From Microcaldota archaeon (GTDB taxonomy: Archaea > Micrarchaeota > Micrarchaeia > Norongarragalinales > UBA97), in NCBI GenBank assembly GCA_016194335.1, contig JACQBR010000008.1:64864-124823 (forward strand): a stretch of 59,960 bases of DNA. Direction: 5' to 3'. The notes under the pieces are model-generated. The model ran no database searches. It saw nothing but the letters and a program-made list of their open reading frames with translations, and was not told the DNA's origin. The translations under genes were made by a program, and so were the position numbers. This document shows positions 16,567 to 25,718 of the stretch, piece by piece (positions within the stretch are counted from its first letter, which is position 1; each line of letters starts with the position of its first letter).

Positions 16567-17976
16567 TCAAGACGCCCCGCAGAGCGCCGCCATCGCCTTG
16601 GCCGCCTTGAGGGGGTCGTTGAAGTCGGGAATCCCCGCGTCGCGGAGGATCTTGATTCCGGGGGCGCTGTAATGCCCGCCCATGAACACGCACACGATGG
16701 GTTTTGATGGGTATTTCGCCCGCATCCTCACCACCGCTTCAGCGTCCCTCTTCGCGTCAGTCATCGTCTGCAGCGTCTGGATGACAATGAGCCCATGAAC
16801 ATACTCTTCGGCAAGCAGGACTTCCATCGCCGCCTCATACCTCTGCGGCAGCGCGTCGCCCACGATGTCGAGGGGATTGCGGCGCGAGTAGGCCGGATGC
16901 ATTTTTTTAGTCGCATCCAATTTGGCGATGGTGGATGCCTTGAGGGGAACGAGATTCACGCCTAACCTCGCGCAATAGTCGCTTGCAAGCACTCCCGCCC
17001 CGCCGCCGTTGGTCACGACTGTAATCGCGTTCCCCTTCGCGCGGGGCTGCGTTGCAAGCGTCTTTGCAGTGTCGAACAACTCCTCAAGCGAATCGACAAG
17101 GGCAACTCCCGCCTGCCTCATCGCGCCCTGAAAAACGCGCCAGTCCCCTGCAAGCGCGGCGGTGTGGCTCGTGGCTGCCTTCTCCCCCGCGCCCGTCCGC
17201 CCGCCCTTGAGGAGGAGGATTGGCTTTTTTCCACCCACCCTTTTGGCAACTTCAAAAAAACGCCTCCCGTCGTCAAGCCCTTCGAGGTAAAGAGTGATGA
17301 CTTTCGTTTGGTCGTCCTTTTCGAAAAACTCCAGAAAATCCGCCGCGTCCAGGTCAGCCGCGTTTCCCAGGCTCACGATGCTGCTGAAGGCGTACCTCTC
17401 GGAAAGCGCCCAGTCGAGGATGCTGTCGGCAAGCGCCCCGCTTTGGCTCACGAACGCGATTTGCCCCGCGGGAGGGGCGCTCAGCGCAAACGACGCGTTG
17501 TAATTGCTTCCCGGCCTGAGGATGCCGAGGCAGTTTGGCCCAAGCAGGCGCATCTTGAATTTTTTGCAGATGGCAAGCAACTCAGCTTGAAGTTTTGCGC
17601 CCTCCCCGCCCGTTTCGGCAAAACCCGCGGCCACCACGATGAGCGCCTTCACTCCCTTTTGTCCGCACTCTCGCGCAACGCTTGGAACGATTTTTGCAGG
17701 CAGGGAAATGATTGCAACGTCCACATCCTCAGCAACGTCGCTTATTCTCTTGAAGCATCTCTTTCCCAAAATCATCTCCGCGTGGGGATTGACGGCGTAC
17801 ACGCGTCCCAAAAACGGCTTGCAGTACGCGCTGCGCAGCACGCAGCCCTCAACGAGGCTCTTGAGGATGCCGAAACCCACGCTTGCCGGTTCGCGGCTCG
17901 CGCCGATCACCGCCACCGAGCGGGGGTTCATCAGGGTCTCGAGGCCCGAATGAGAAAGTTTCTGTTTTTGCTTCAT
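16567..17976 (-). CDS. acdA: ADP-forming acetyl-CoA synthetase, alpha subunit
   Basis: 469 residues. An N-terminal CoA-binding Rossmann domain (PRSVAVIGASREPASVG) is followed by two succinyl-CoA-ligase-like domains. The phosphorylated His lies in EKAATSHTAALAGD. The enzyme makes ATP from acetyl-CoA (or another acyl-CoA) plus ADP and phosphate, a typical archaeal fermentation step. The ATP-grasp beta subunit is encoded just upstream on the same strand, 23 bases away, so the pair is co-transcribed. Confidence 0.9.
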   Translation of the reverse strand: MKQKQKLSHSGLETLMNPRSVAVIGASREPASVGFGILKSLVEGCVLRSAYCKPFLGRVYAVNPHAEMILGKRCFKRISDVAEDVDVAIISLPAKIVPSVARECGQKGVKALIVVAAGFAETGGEGAKLQAELLAICKKFKMRLLGPNCLGILRPGSNYNASFALSAPPAGQIAFVSQSGALADSILDWALSERYAFSSIVSLGNAADLDAADFLEFFEKDDQTKVITLYLEGLDDGRRFFEVAKRVGGKKPILLLKGGRTGAGEKAATSHTAALAGDWRVFQGAMRQAGVALVDSLEELFDTAKTLATQPRAKGNAITVVTNGGGAGVLASDYCARLGVNLVPLKASTIAKLDATKKMHPAYSRRNPLDIVGDALPQRYEAAMEVLLAEEYVHGLIVIQTLQTMTDAKRDAEAVVRMRAKYPSKPIVCVFMGGHYSAPGIKILRDAGIPDFNDPLKAAKAMAALCGAS

Positions 17977-17999
17977 GTTGACGGTTTCCAGTTGCAGGT

Positions 18000-18644
18000 T
18001 TATTCAACCACAATCCTCTCATCCACAATCGTGCAGCCCAACCCGTCGGTGAAGACCGGGTTGAAGTCAATCTCTTGGATGCTTTTGTTCTTGGCAATGA
18101 GGCTGCCCGTCTTGATTATGAGCTTGGCCGTTTCCTTTTCGTCCAGCGAGAAGTTCCTGAACTTCCCAAGCAGCCTTTTGGCCTTGGTCTCCTCAATCAT
18201 CCCGTTGGCATCTTCGACAGTGAGTGGCGCGAGCCTCACGCTCACTTCGTTGAGCAGCTCCGCGTAAATCCCGCCAAGGCCGAAAAGCACGGTGGGGCCG
18301 AACGACGCGTCCCGATTCGCGCCGATGATCACCTCGGCTCCCGAGAGTTGCTTCTGCACCACGAACTCCACCTTTCCGGCCCTGATTTTTTTCGCCCTTG
18401 CTCCCAGCTCCGCAAGCGTTTGGGCAAGCTCGTAAGTGCCGTGCACGCTGGTCACGACAAGCCCCGCTTCCGTCTTGTGGGTGAAATTGGGCGCGATTGC
18501 CTTGACAACGAGGGGAAAGCCGAGTTTTCCGGATTTTCTAGCCACTTCGCCCGGGTCGCTGGAGCGGACTGACTTTACCAGCGGAAACCCGCTTTTGGAA
18601 AGGAGCCTCTCCGCCTCCAGGTAAGAAAGAATGCGCCTAGCCAC
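18000..18644 (-). CDS. acdB: ADP-forming acetyl-CoA synthetase, beta subunit
   Basis: ATP-grasp subunit of about 214 residues, close to the usual 230. LLSKSGFPLVKS opens the first subdomain, GFPLVVKAIAPNFTHKTE is the nucleotide-binding strand and loop, and the FGLGGIYAELL and EIDFNPV motifs bind metal and phosphate. I chose GTG 18644 because the family starts near this point; the frame continues further upstream but that part overlaps the divergent nuclease gene and shows no homology-like features. It completes the enzyme with the alpha subunit downstream. Confidence 0.85.
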   Translation of the reverse strand: MARRILSYLEAERLLSKSGFPLVKSVRSSDPGEVARKSGKLGFPLVVKAIAPNFTHKTEAGLVVTSVHGTYELAQTLAELGARAKKIRAGKVEFVVQKQLSGAEVIIGANRDASFGPTVLFGLGGIYAELLNEVSVRLAPLTVEDANGMIEETKAKRLLGKFRNFSLDEKETAKLIIKTGSLIAKNKSIQEIDFNPVFTDGLGCTIVDERIVVE

Positions 18645-18738
18645 TCGATGCCCCTCCGATTTACAAAGAGCATCTAGGCAGCGCGGGTTATTAAAAAGTC
18701 CGTTCAGTATTTCTGTGGTATTTTCTGGGAAGTCGGGA

Positions 18739-20019
18739 GTGCCGGTTTTTTTGAAGATTGATTTTCTTGGCGCGGGAATGCAGGTGGGCCGCAGTTCGTT
18801 CGAGGTTGCCTGCAAAAGCGGGCTTCGCGTGCTGCTTGACGCGGGTTCCTCAAACCAGAAGGAAGACCGCCTTCCCCTCCATCCCATTGGCGAGATTGAC
18901 GCCGCGATAGTCACCCACGCCCACCTCGACCACGCCGGCTACCTTCCAGCGCATTTTGCCAAGCGCTCGTTCCCGTGGTACTGCACTTTTCCCACCCTGC
19001 CCTTAAGCGAGCTTCTCTGGCACGATTCGATAAAGGTTGCCAAAAGCCGGGGCGAGTCGCCCTACCTTTCGGAGAAGGAAATAAAGATTTCCATCAAGAA
19101 ATGCGTCCTGATGCCTTACGGCGAGAGGTACGAATTTTTCGAGGGCACGGCCTTCACTTTCATCGACGCCGGCCACATTCCCGGAAGTGCGCAGGTGCTT
19201 TTGGAGAGCGGGGGCAAGTCGGTCCTCTACACCGGCGACTTCAACACTTCCGACTCGCGGCTTCACGAGGGCGCTGTTGTTCCGGCGGAAGGGATTGACG
19301 CCAACGCACTGATTATCGAAAGCACTTACGCACTTCGCGACCACCCGCCCCGCAGGCAGCTTGAGAAGGATTTTTGCGAAAATGTTGACGAGGTTCTCGA
19401 CGATGGCAACGCCCTGATTCCCACTTTTGCGGTTGGGCGGATGCAGGAGATGGTGCAGGTCCTGAGGGCCGGGGGCATCAAGGCGCGCATTTACCTCGAT
19501 GGCATGGGCGTGGAGGCCAGCCGCGTGATTTGCGACTTCCCCTCCTACGTGCGGGATTACGGAGCGCTTTCCGCCGCGCTTGACTCAAGCAAGAGCGTGC
19601 TTTCAGGCTCGGGGCGCAAGAAGATTGCCGCCGGCAAGGGAAGCGTCATCCTCACCACCGCGGGGATGCTTGACGGCGGGCCGGCCCTCACATACCTGCG
19701 CGAAATGAGCAAGGCGGAAAGGGGTGCGGTCTTGCTTACGGGATACCAGGCCGCCGGCACGAATGGCCGTTCGCTTGTTGAAAAAGGGATGGTGAAGGAC
19801 AATGGCCGGCCCCTTTCAGTCAACCTGCCGGTGACGCGGTGGGACTTCTCGGCCCACGCCGGAAGGAAGGAGCTTTATGATTTCGTGAGGAAGGCCAATC
19901 CCTCAAAGGTCATATGCGTGCACGGCGACCCCGAAAGCTGCACTGCATTGAAGGAGGGGCTTGAACTGCAGGGGTTCGACGCGGTCACGCCCACGACTGG
20001 CGACGCGGTTGAGGTCTAA
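18739..20019 (+). CDS. Beta-CASP metallo-beta-lactamase ribonuclease
   Basis: About 427 residues. The metallo-beta-lactamase half has THAHLDHAG, DAGHIPGSAQV and YTGDFNTSD. The beta-CASP half has motif A at ESTYALRDHP, then TTAGMLDGGPA, motif B at FSAHAGR and motif C at VCVHGDPE (read ICVHGDPE). There are no N-terminal KH domains, so it is like archaeal CPSF2-type enzymes, which cut or trim RNA. GTG 18739 or TTG 18751 are the likely starts; an ATTAAAAAG box near 18690 precedes them. Confidence 0.87.
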   Translation: MPVFLKIDFLGAGMQVGRSSFEVACKSGLRVLLDAGSSNQKEDRLPLHPIGEIDAAIVTHAHLDHAGYLPAHFAKRSFPWYCTFPTLPLSELLWHDSIKVAKSRGESPYLSEKEIKISIKKCVLMPYGERYEFFEGTAFTFIDAGHIPGSAQVLLESGGKSVLYTGDFNTSDSRLHEGAVVPAEGIDANALIIESTYALRDHPPRRQLEKDFCENVDEVLDDGNALIPTFAVGRMQEMVQVLRAGGIKARIYLDGMGVEASRVICDFPSYVRDYGALSAALDSSKSVLSGSGRKKIAAGKGSVILTTAGMLDGGPALTYLREMSKAERGAVLLTGYQAAGTNGRSLVEKGMVKDNGRPLSVNLPVTRWDFSAHAGRKELYDFVRKANPSKVICVHGDPESCTALKEGLELQGFDAVTPTTGDAVEV

Positions 20020-20041
20020 AGGCCTGGCGCCTGCTTGATAT

Positions 20042-20155
20042 ATAGCTAAACGCAAAAATAATTGAACTTTCTTCAACGTGGCTGGCGAGTTTACACCTAC
20101 GCAGTGCATCCGGTCGGCGGCAAGTAAAAGTTCAGAAATTAATGCGTTCCGCTAT
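20042..20155 (+). repeat. Palindromic element family B, copy 2 (114 bp)
   Basis: Every base matches 15088-15201, so the two copies are recent or maintained by conversion. It lies 22 bases after the nuclease stop and about 100 bases before guaA. Inverted terminal sequences are ATAGCTAAACGCA and TGCGTTCCGCTAT. Confidence 0.95.
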
Positions 20156-20193
20156 AATAGCACTCGTCCCAACGACGGGTGATGCAATTGGGA

Positions 20194-20201
20194 TTTTTTT
20201 T
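20194..20201 (+). terminator. T8 tract, likely transcription end of the nuclease gene
   Basis: Eight consecutive T residues follow a CCC-AACGAC-GGG mini-hairpin (about 20168-20179). A run of T on the coding strand is the typical archaeal stop signal. It sits between the upstream gene and the guaA promoter. Confidence 0.5.
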
Positions 20202-20220
20202 GCCCGCAATTCGCATTCTT

Positions 20221-20234
20221 CCCAATTAAAAAAC
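20221..20234 (+). promoter_or_regulatory. TATA-type promoter of guaA
   Basis: AATTAAAAAACC is centred about 26 bases before the guaA ATG at 20255, the spacing expected for a leaderless archaeal transcript. CCCAATT here can pair with AATTGGG at about 20186. Confidence 0.55.
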
Positions 20235-20254
20235 CTTTTTTCCCCTAATCGGTT

Positions 20255-21799
20255 ATGGCCATCCTCGTTTTGAACTGCGGCTCTCAATTCGCCCACCTCA
20301 TCCCCCGCCGCATCCGCGAGTTGGGCGCGTATGCCGAAATCCTTCCCTGCGACGCCGATTTTGAAACCATTGGGAGAATGTCACCCAAGGGCATCGTAAT
20401 CAGCGGCGGGCCCGCAAGCGTTTATGAAAAGGATGCGCCCCAATGCGACCCGCGCATTTACGGAATGGGCATTCCCGTCCTCGGCGTGTGTTACGGCCAG
20501 CAACTCATGGGCAGGGACCTGGGCGGGGAAGTGAAGGGCCACGAGGAAAAGCAGTTCGGCCGCGCTTCACTACAGCTTAACGCGGATGGGAAGAAGAGCC
20601 TCCTGTTCGAAGGCTGGGGCGAGAGGGAGGACGTGTGGTTTTCCCACGGCGATGCGGTTGAAAAACTTCCGCCCGGCTTTGAGGCGCTCGCAAGCACCCC
20701 GACGTGCAAAATCGCGGCAATGGCTGACGCGACGCGCAATCTTTACGCAGTGCAGTTCCATCCCGAGGTCGTTCACACTCCCAAGGGGATGAGGCTTTAC
20801 GAGAATTTCGTCTTCAAAATTTGCAAAGAGGAAAAAAGCTGGACGATGTCCGACCTGAAGGGAAAGCTTGTTGGCGAGCTCAAGGCGAAATTGGGAAATG
20901 AACGGGCCGTCATCGGCATCAGCGGCGGTGTCGATTCCCTCGTGGCAGCCACGCTTCTTCACAATGCCATTGGGGATAACCTCCAGGCAATATTCGTGAA
21001 TACCGGCCTGTTGCGCAAGAACGAGGTGGAGGACGTGAGCTCCTACTTGCGCAAGCACGGCTTTTCCAAACTTGTTGTTGCAGACGCAAGGCACCAATTC
21101 CTCTCCAAGCTTGCCGGCGTTACCGACCCCGAGGAGAAGCGCCGCATCATCGGCCACACTTTCATCGAGGTGTTCGACGGGGAGATTGCAAAACTGGAGA
21201 CGGATGAGAAAATAAAATTCCTCGCCCAGGGCACGATTTATCCCGACAGGATTGAGAGCGCCCAGCCGTCAAAGCACGCGCAGAAGATTAAGAGCCACCA
21301 CAACCTCACCCTCCCTGCGCAGATGCGCTTCCAGATCATCGAGCCGTTGCGAGACCTTTACAAGGACGAGGTGCGCAAGCTTGGCGAATCGCTTGGTCTG
21401 CCCAAAGAGCTTCTCTGGCGCCATCCATTTCCCGGCCCCGGGCTTGCAATCCGCATTCTTGGCGAGATTGACCAGGAGCGCCTGCGCATCCTTCGCGAGG
21501 CGGACGCCATTTTCATCGAGGAGCTGAAGGCAAGCGGCTGGTACGGCAAGACGTGGCAGGCATTCGTCGCCCTCCTTCCGGTCAAGGCGGTGGGCGTGAT
21601 GGGCGACGCGCGAACCTATTCCTACGTTATTTCCCTCCGCGCGGTGCAAAGCGTTGACGGCATGACTGCCGACTGGGTGAAGCTTCCTTACGAACTTTTG
21701 GAAAGAGTGTCAAGCAGAATCGTGAACGAAGTCCGCGGGGTCAACCGCGTTGTCTACGACGTGACGCAAAAGCCGCCTGGGACGATTGAATATCTCTAG
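20255..21799 (+). CDS. guaA: GMP synthase, fused glutaminase and synthetase
   Basis: 514 residues in one chain. The N-terminal glutamine amidotransferase has GVCYGQQL with nucleophile Cys79 and VQFHPEV with the His-Glu pair. The ATP pyrophosphatase follows with ISGGVDS, and the C-terminal dimerisation domain has WRHPFPGPGLAIR and ends KPPGTIEYL. It converts XMP to GMP using glutamine. Many archaea encode the two halves separately, so the fused form is notable. It converges with the next gene, six bases between stops. Confidence 0.95.
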   Translation: MAILVLNCGSQFAHLIPRRIRELGAYAEILPCDADFETIGRMSPKGIVISGGPASVYEKDAPQCDPRIYGMGIPVLGVCYGQQLMGRDLGGEVKGHEEKQFGRASLQLNADGKKSLLFEGWGEREDVWFSHGDAVEKLPPGFEALASTPTCKIAAMADATRNLYAVQFHPEVVHTPKGMRLYENFVFKICKEEKSWTMSDLKGKLVGELKAKLGNERAVIGISGGVDSLVAATLLHNAIGDNLQAIFVNTGLLRKNEVEDVSSYLRKHGFSKLVVADARHQFLSKLAGVTDPEEKRRIIGHTFIEVFDGEIAKLETDEKIKFLAQGTIYPDRIESAQPSKHAQKIKSHHNLTLPAQMRFQIIEPLRDLYKDEVRKLGESLGLPKELLWRHPFPGPGLAIRILGEIDQERLRILREADAIFIEELKASGWYGKTWQAFVALLPVKAVGVMGDARTYSYVISLRAVQSVDGMTADWVKLPYELLERVSSRIVNEVRGVNRVVYDVTQKPPGTIEYL

Positions 21800-21804
21800 A
21801 GGGT

Positions 21805-23160
21805 CTAATCGCCCTGTCCCGCCATTTCCTTCCACTTCCGGCCGTACCGCTCGAGGGCGAGTTTTACCTTCTTTCGAAGGGGCGCGCTTTCCCCCTCGCG
21901 CATCAACTTTCCCATTTGCTGCGTCATGCGCTCGATCTGCACCGCATACCGGTTGGCGAGCCCGCCGTCGTGCCCCGGCTTCTTCCTCCCGGCAAGCAAC
22001 TGCCCGTAGAACTGCATCGTGCGGTCGGCAATTATCCTCCAGTCGAACTTTTCAACGGCAATGCGCCTGGACTCGATACCCATTCTCTTGAGCCTGTTCC
22101 CGTCCCCAATCAACCCGTTCACCGCGCTTGAGAGGGCCTGCGGCTTCCTCTTCGGAACGATTGTCCCGTTCACTCCCGTCTTGACAAGCTCGGGATTGCC
22201 TCCCGCGTCCGTGCAGACAATAGGCTTGCCCGCAGCCATCGCCTCAAGAATCGCGACAGGAAGCACTTCCCAGAGCGAAGGCAGGACGAAGATGTCGCAG
22301 GCGTGCAGCGCCTCAAGCTTTTCCTCCTCTGTCACGAAGCCCGTGAAGATTACGGCGTGCGAAACGCCCAGCCTGCCGGCAAGTTTTTCAAGCATCCCTT
22401 TCTCGCTGCCCGTGCCGACTATTGCCAGCCGTGCGGACGGGTGTCTTTTGAGGATTGCCGGCATTGCCTGCAGGAGGTAATTGAGCCCCTTCTGTTCGAT
22501 GACCCTGCCGATGAAGACCAGAAGCGGCGCGTCGTCGCGGATGCCGTGCCTTTTCCTGAAGGCATTCGTCCCGACCGGCCGGATTTTCCCCGCGTCAATG
22601 CCGTTGGGGATGATGGTAAAGCGCGATAGCGGAACTCCGTGCTTTGCCACGTCGTGCGCCGCCCATTCGCTCACGGAAATGATGCGGTCGGCAAGCTTGA
22701 GGACCTGCCTGCTCATTATCGCGTCGTAAATCCCGCCCACCACCGTGATGTGAGGCGCGATGCCAAGCGGCCTGGCGTTGTGCACCGTGAAGACGAAAGG
22801 CTTGCCCATTGCCTTGGCGTAGACGCCTGCGGAATTGAAGTCCGGAAACCACGCGTTCTGCAGATGGATGATGTCGAAATCTTCCCTTGCGTCCAGGGCC
22901 CGCAACCCGCTCAGCGCAGTTGGGGCGATGACCAATGGCGGCGGGTAGTAGCCGGGCAGCCTGATTTCGGCGCACGCCACGCGGTGCACCCTGATTCCCC
23001 CGACCACCTCGTACGGCTTGGTGCCGCGAATCCGTCCCGTAAGCACGTGGACCTCAACGCCCCTTTTACAGAGGCGCTTGCCAAGCTCGAGCATGTGGTT
23101 CTCCACCCCGCCCTTGAACGGGTGGAAAAGCGCATTGACCAGGAGGATTTTAAGCGGCAT
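21805..23160 (-). CDS. GT4-family glycosyltransferase
   Basis: 451 residues, GT-B fold. N-terminal domain has HPFKGGVENHMLEL and VFTVHNARPLG. The C-terminal nucleotide-sugar domain has FIGRVIEQKGLNYLLQAM, LPSLWEVLPVAILEAMAAGKP with the E-x7-E motif, and ends in a basic helical tail that may touch the membrane. It probably adds hexoses to a lipid-linked glycan. It is the first of four glycosyltransferases in this cluster. Confidence 0.9.
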   Translation of the reverse strand: MPLKILLVNALFHPFKGGVENHMLELGKRLCKRGVEVHVLTGRIRGTKPYEVVGGIRVHRVACAEIRLPGYYPPPLVIAPTALSGLRALDAREDFDIIHLQNAWFPDFNSAGVYAKAMGKPFVFTVHNARPLGIAPHITVVGGIYDAIMSRQVLKLADRIISVSEWAAHDVAKHGVPLSRFTIIPNGIDAGKIRPVGTNAFRKRHGIRDDAPLLVFIGRVIEQKGLNYLLQAMPAILKRHPSARLAIVGTGSEKGMLEKLAGRLGVSHAVIFTGFVTEEEKLEALHACDIFVLPSLWEVLPVAILEAMAAGKPIVCTDAGGNPELVKTGVNGTIVPKRKPQALSSAVNGLIGDGNRLKRMGIESRRIAVEKFDWRIIADRTMQFYGQLLAGRKKPGHDGGLANRYAVQIERMTQQMGKLMREGESAPLRKKVKLALERYGRKWKEMAGQGD

Positions 23161-23224
23161 CGTGAAAAAACCCGGATTGGTTTAACTCTACCGAGGCTTT
23201 TAAATTCGGCGTTGGGGTTAAGCA

Positions 23225-23983
23225 ATGGAGTGTAAGCGTCAAATGCCCTCCCCGCCCAGAAGGAATTCAGTGGCCAAGCGCGACGTTTCAGTCGCCGTGG
23301 TGATTCCCACCTACAACGAGGAGACCATAATCGGTAGGACAATACGCAACCTGCACTCTTTCCTCCCCCCCGAAGTCCCCATCATCGTCGCCGACGGCCA
23401 CAGCAAGGACTTCACCCGCCTGATTGCCGAGAAGCTGGGCGCGAAGGTGATTCTGGAGAAGGGCCGCACGGTGGGAAGCGGCCGCAACGAAGGCGCGGCC
23501 GCCGCGGGCGGCGTGGACATAGTGTGGTTTGTGGATGCCGACACATTTCCCACGCAGGAGTTCTACGAAAAGATGACGCACCTCTTCTCTTCCGACAAGC
23601 GCATAGTAGGCGTGGGGTGCCACATAATGCCGGAGGACATCGGCCTGCTTCGGAAGATCTTTTTCTACGGCCTGAACATGATAGTCTTCTTCACCGTGAA
23701 ATTGGGAAGGCCCAACATCGCGGGAAGCTGCGTTGCCTACCGCAAGGCCGCTTTTGACGAAATAGGCGGTTTTGACACCGAAACGCACAGCGCCGAGGAC
23801 ATGGACCTCACCCAGCGCATCTCCAAGCTCGGCCGCGTGCTTTTCCTCTACCACGCCATAGTCCCCACGAGCGACAGGCGCGTGCACAAGCTGGGAGTGG
23901 CGGGGCTGATGCAGGACTGGACGCGCGCGACGATAATGTACCTGCGCGGCCAGAAGACCACCGCGTACTACGCGCCGAGGTAA
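23225..23983 (+). CDS. GT2-family glycosyltransferase
   Basis: 252 residues, GT-A fold. VVIPTYNEETIIGRTIRNL is the nucleotide-binding start, WFVDADTFP carries the DxD metal motif, and SAEDMDLTQRISKLG carries the catalytic ED. A hydrophobic segment in the middle (FFYGLNMIVFFTVKLG) may attach it to the membrane. Divergent from the GT4 gene; its ATG is 64 bases from that start. Confidence 0.88.
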   Translation: MECKRQMPSPPRRNSVAKRDVSVAVVIPTYNEETIIGRTIRNLHSFLPPEVPIIVADGHSKDFTRLIAEKLGAKVILEKGRTVGSGRNEGAAAAGGVDIVWFVDADTFPTQEFYEKMTHLFSSDKRIVGVGCHIMPEDIGLLRKIFFYGLNMIVFFTVKLGRPNIAGSCVAYRKAAFDEIGGFDTETHSAEDMDLTQRISKLGRVLFLYHAIVPTSDRRVHKLGVAGLMQDWTRATIMYLRGQKTTAYYAPR

Positions 23984-23985
23984 AG

Positions 23986-24195
23986 TCAAGTTCTCTTTCT
24001 CAAAAAATGGGGGTAATGCGCGTCTATGAATTCCTTCCATACCTCTGGTGTTCTCCTGCCCATCTTGTTCTTTTCATAATATGCGTAAAATTCGGTCATT
24101 ATCTTTCGCTCTTCCAAAATCCTTTCTATCTTCTCGTCAAGTTCCTTCAAGTTGATTTCAGGAAAATCGAGTTCGGAGTGATTTTTCCCTGTCAC
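23986..24195 (-). CDS. Small acidic helical hypothetical protein
   Basis: 69 residues from GTG 24195, preceded by GGGGGAT about seven bases upstream. A helix rich in Glu, Lys and Leu (LKELDEKIERILEERK) is followed by FYAYYEKNKMGRRTPEVWKEFIDAHYPHF. No known domain. It ends two bases from the convergent GT2 stop. The composition looks like a real protein rather than a shadow frame. Confidence 0.55.
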   Translation of the reverse strand: MTGKNHSELDFPEINLKELDEKIERILEERKIMTEFYAYYEKNKMGRRTPEVWKEFIDAHYPHFLRKRT

Positions 24196-24404
24196 AACTA
24201 ATCCCCCAAAGATATTCCCGGTTCACAGGCAACTTAAGTGTTTGCCGTAATCGGCGCGGGGTCTTTGCCATCCTTACCTTCTTTTTAACCTTCAAATCCA
24301 TTATCCCTTTCATATGTGTAATCTATATTTCGAGCCTGCAGGTGGAATTGTTTTCCTGCAGTCTTGCAACCGTTTTTAACTCTCTTTGCCTCTAACTTCA
24401 AATA

Positions 24405-25718
24405 ATGGAATTATCCATGCAGCGGTTATCCGGACTTCTGAAGGCAGGCTTGGTTCTTGCCGCTTTTTTCGCCGTCCTTTACGCTTTTTTCAGCGATGCC
24501 AAGCTGGTCTTTTGGCTGCTCATAGTTCTTGCTGCATTTTCATTCTTTTCATTCTCATTCTATCTTCTCGTAGCGGTCATGGTTAAAGAGCCACCCATCG
24601 TCCGGCCCAAGAAATGGCCTTCAATCTCCGTAATTATTCCAAGCTTCAATAGCGCCAAGACCCTCTCAATGTGTCTTAAGCACGTGACGGCGATGAAATA
24701 CCCGGGTCGAGTGGAGTATCTACTCGTTGACGACTGCAGCACTGACGGTTCTAGGGAAATTGCCACCCGGTTTGGGAATGTCAGGGTGATGATGAGGAAT
24801 AAGCGCGGAGGCAAGGCGTCCGCCCTCAATTACGGGATTTCCCTCGCCAAAGGAGAGCTTCTTGCCTGCATAGACTCGGATACATACCCCCCGACGGACT
24901 GTCTTGAGAAGCTGGTCCCCTATTTCAATTCGAAGCCGAATGTCGGCGCCGTCACTGTCTTCATCACTGCCGCCCATCCCCGGAACCTGATCGAGAAGTT
25001 GCAGGAGCTCGAATACTACACGGCCTTTGGTTTCGTGGCGAAGACGATGGCGAAGATAAACTGCCTCATGGTGACGCCCGGTCCTTTTTCCATATACAGG
25101 CGGGACGTCATACTAAAGGTAGGGGGGTTTGACGAGAAGAACATGACTGAGGACATGGAAATAGGCCTGCGCCTGCAGGAGCACGGGTATAGGATAGAAT
25201 GCTCCTGTGAAACTTTCGTTCCCACTGAGATTCCATCAACCATCCATAGGCTCTACAAGCAGAGACTTAGATGGTACCGTGGGGCGATATTCAACCTTGG
25301 CAAGTATCTTCACATGTTTCTCAATTCGAAGTACTCCGACTTCGGCATCTATTCTTTTCCAGCCACCACTGTCTACGTGTTCATGACCATGGTGATATGG
25401 GCGATAACGATTTTCAGTTATCTCAACCTGGCTTTGCAGAACTTGTCGATTTTTTGGGCGTGGGCGCGGGTTGGACAGTTGCCAGTGTTTCATACCGATG
25501 GCATCCTCGCCTTGAGTTCAATCACGGTGTTTTTCGTCGCCACAGTGGCTATTTGGTGGTATTTCTTCTACCGCAGCATCAGGTTAATCGGAGTGCGGCT
25601 CAACAGGAGCCACATTCTGCCCGCACTGATGATTATTTTAGTTTATCCGGTTCTTAATTCGTTCTTCTACTTCGTCGCTCTTGTGATGGAAGCCAAGGGG
25701 AGTGTGTTCAATTGGTAG
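24405..25718 (+). CDS. Membrane-bound GT2 glycosyltransferase
   Basis: 437 residues. Two N-terminal membrane helices, a GT-A catalytic domain (SVIIPSFNSAKTL, ACIDSDTYP with DxD, MTEDMEIGLRL with TED, and KQRLRWYRG with the QxxRW motif), then about four C-terminal helices. QxxRW with TED marks processive polymerases of the cellulose or hyaluronan synthase type, so it may polymerise and export a surface polysaccharide. A TTTTTAAC box about 28 bases before ATG 24405 supports the start. It overlaps the next gene by seven bases. Confidence 0.9.
   Translation: MELSMQRLSGLLKAGLVLAAFFAVLYAFFSDAKLVFWLLIVLAAFSFFSFSFYLLVAVMVKEPPIVRPKKWPSISVIIPSFNSAKTLSMCLKHVTAMKYPGRVEYLLVDDCSTDGSREIATRFGNVRVMMRNKRGGKASALNYGISLAKGELLACIDSDTYPPTDCLEKLVPYFNSKPNVGAVTVFITAAHPRNLIEKLQELEYYTAFGFVAKTMAKINCLMVTPGPFSIYRRDVILKVGGFDEKNMTEDMEIGLRLQEHGYRIECSCETFVPTEIPSTIHRLYKQRLRWYRGAIFNLGKYLHMFLNSKYSDFGIYSFPATTVYVFMTMVIWAITIFSYLNLALQNLSIFWAWARVGQLPVFHTDGILALSSITVFFVATVAIWWYFFYRSIRLIGVRLNRSHILPALMIILVYPVLNSFFYFVALVMEAKGSVFNW

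Noticed and set aside
18631-18738. N-terminal extension of the beta-CASP nuclease
   Set aside because: The extension overlaps the divergent acdB start and a TATA-like box, and is not nuclease-like.
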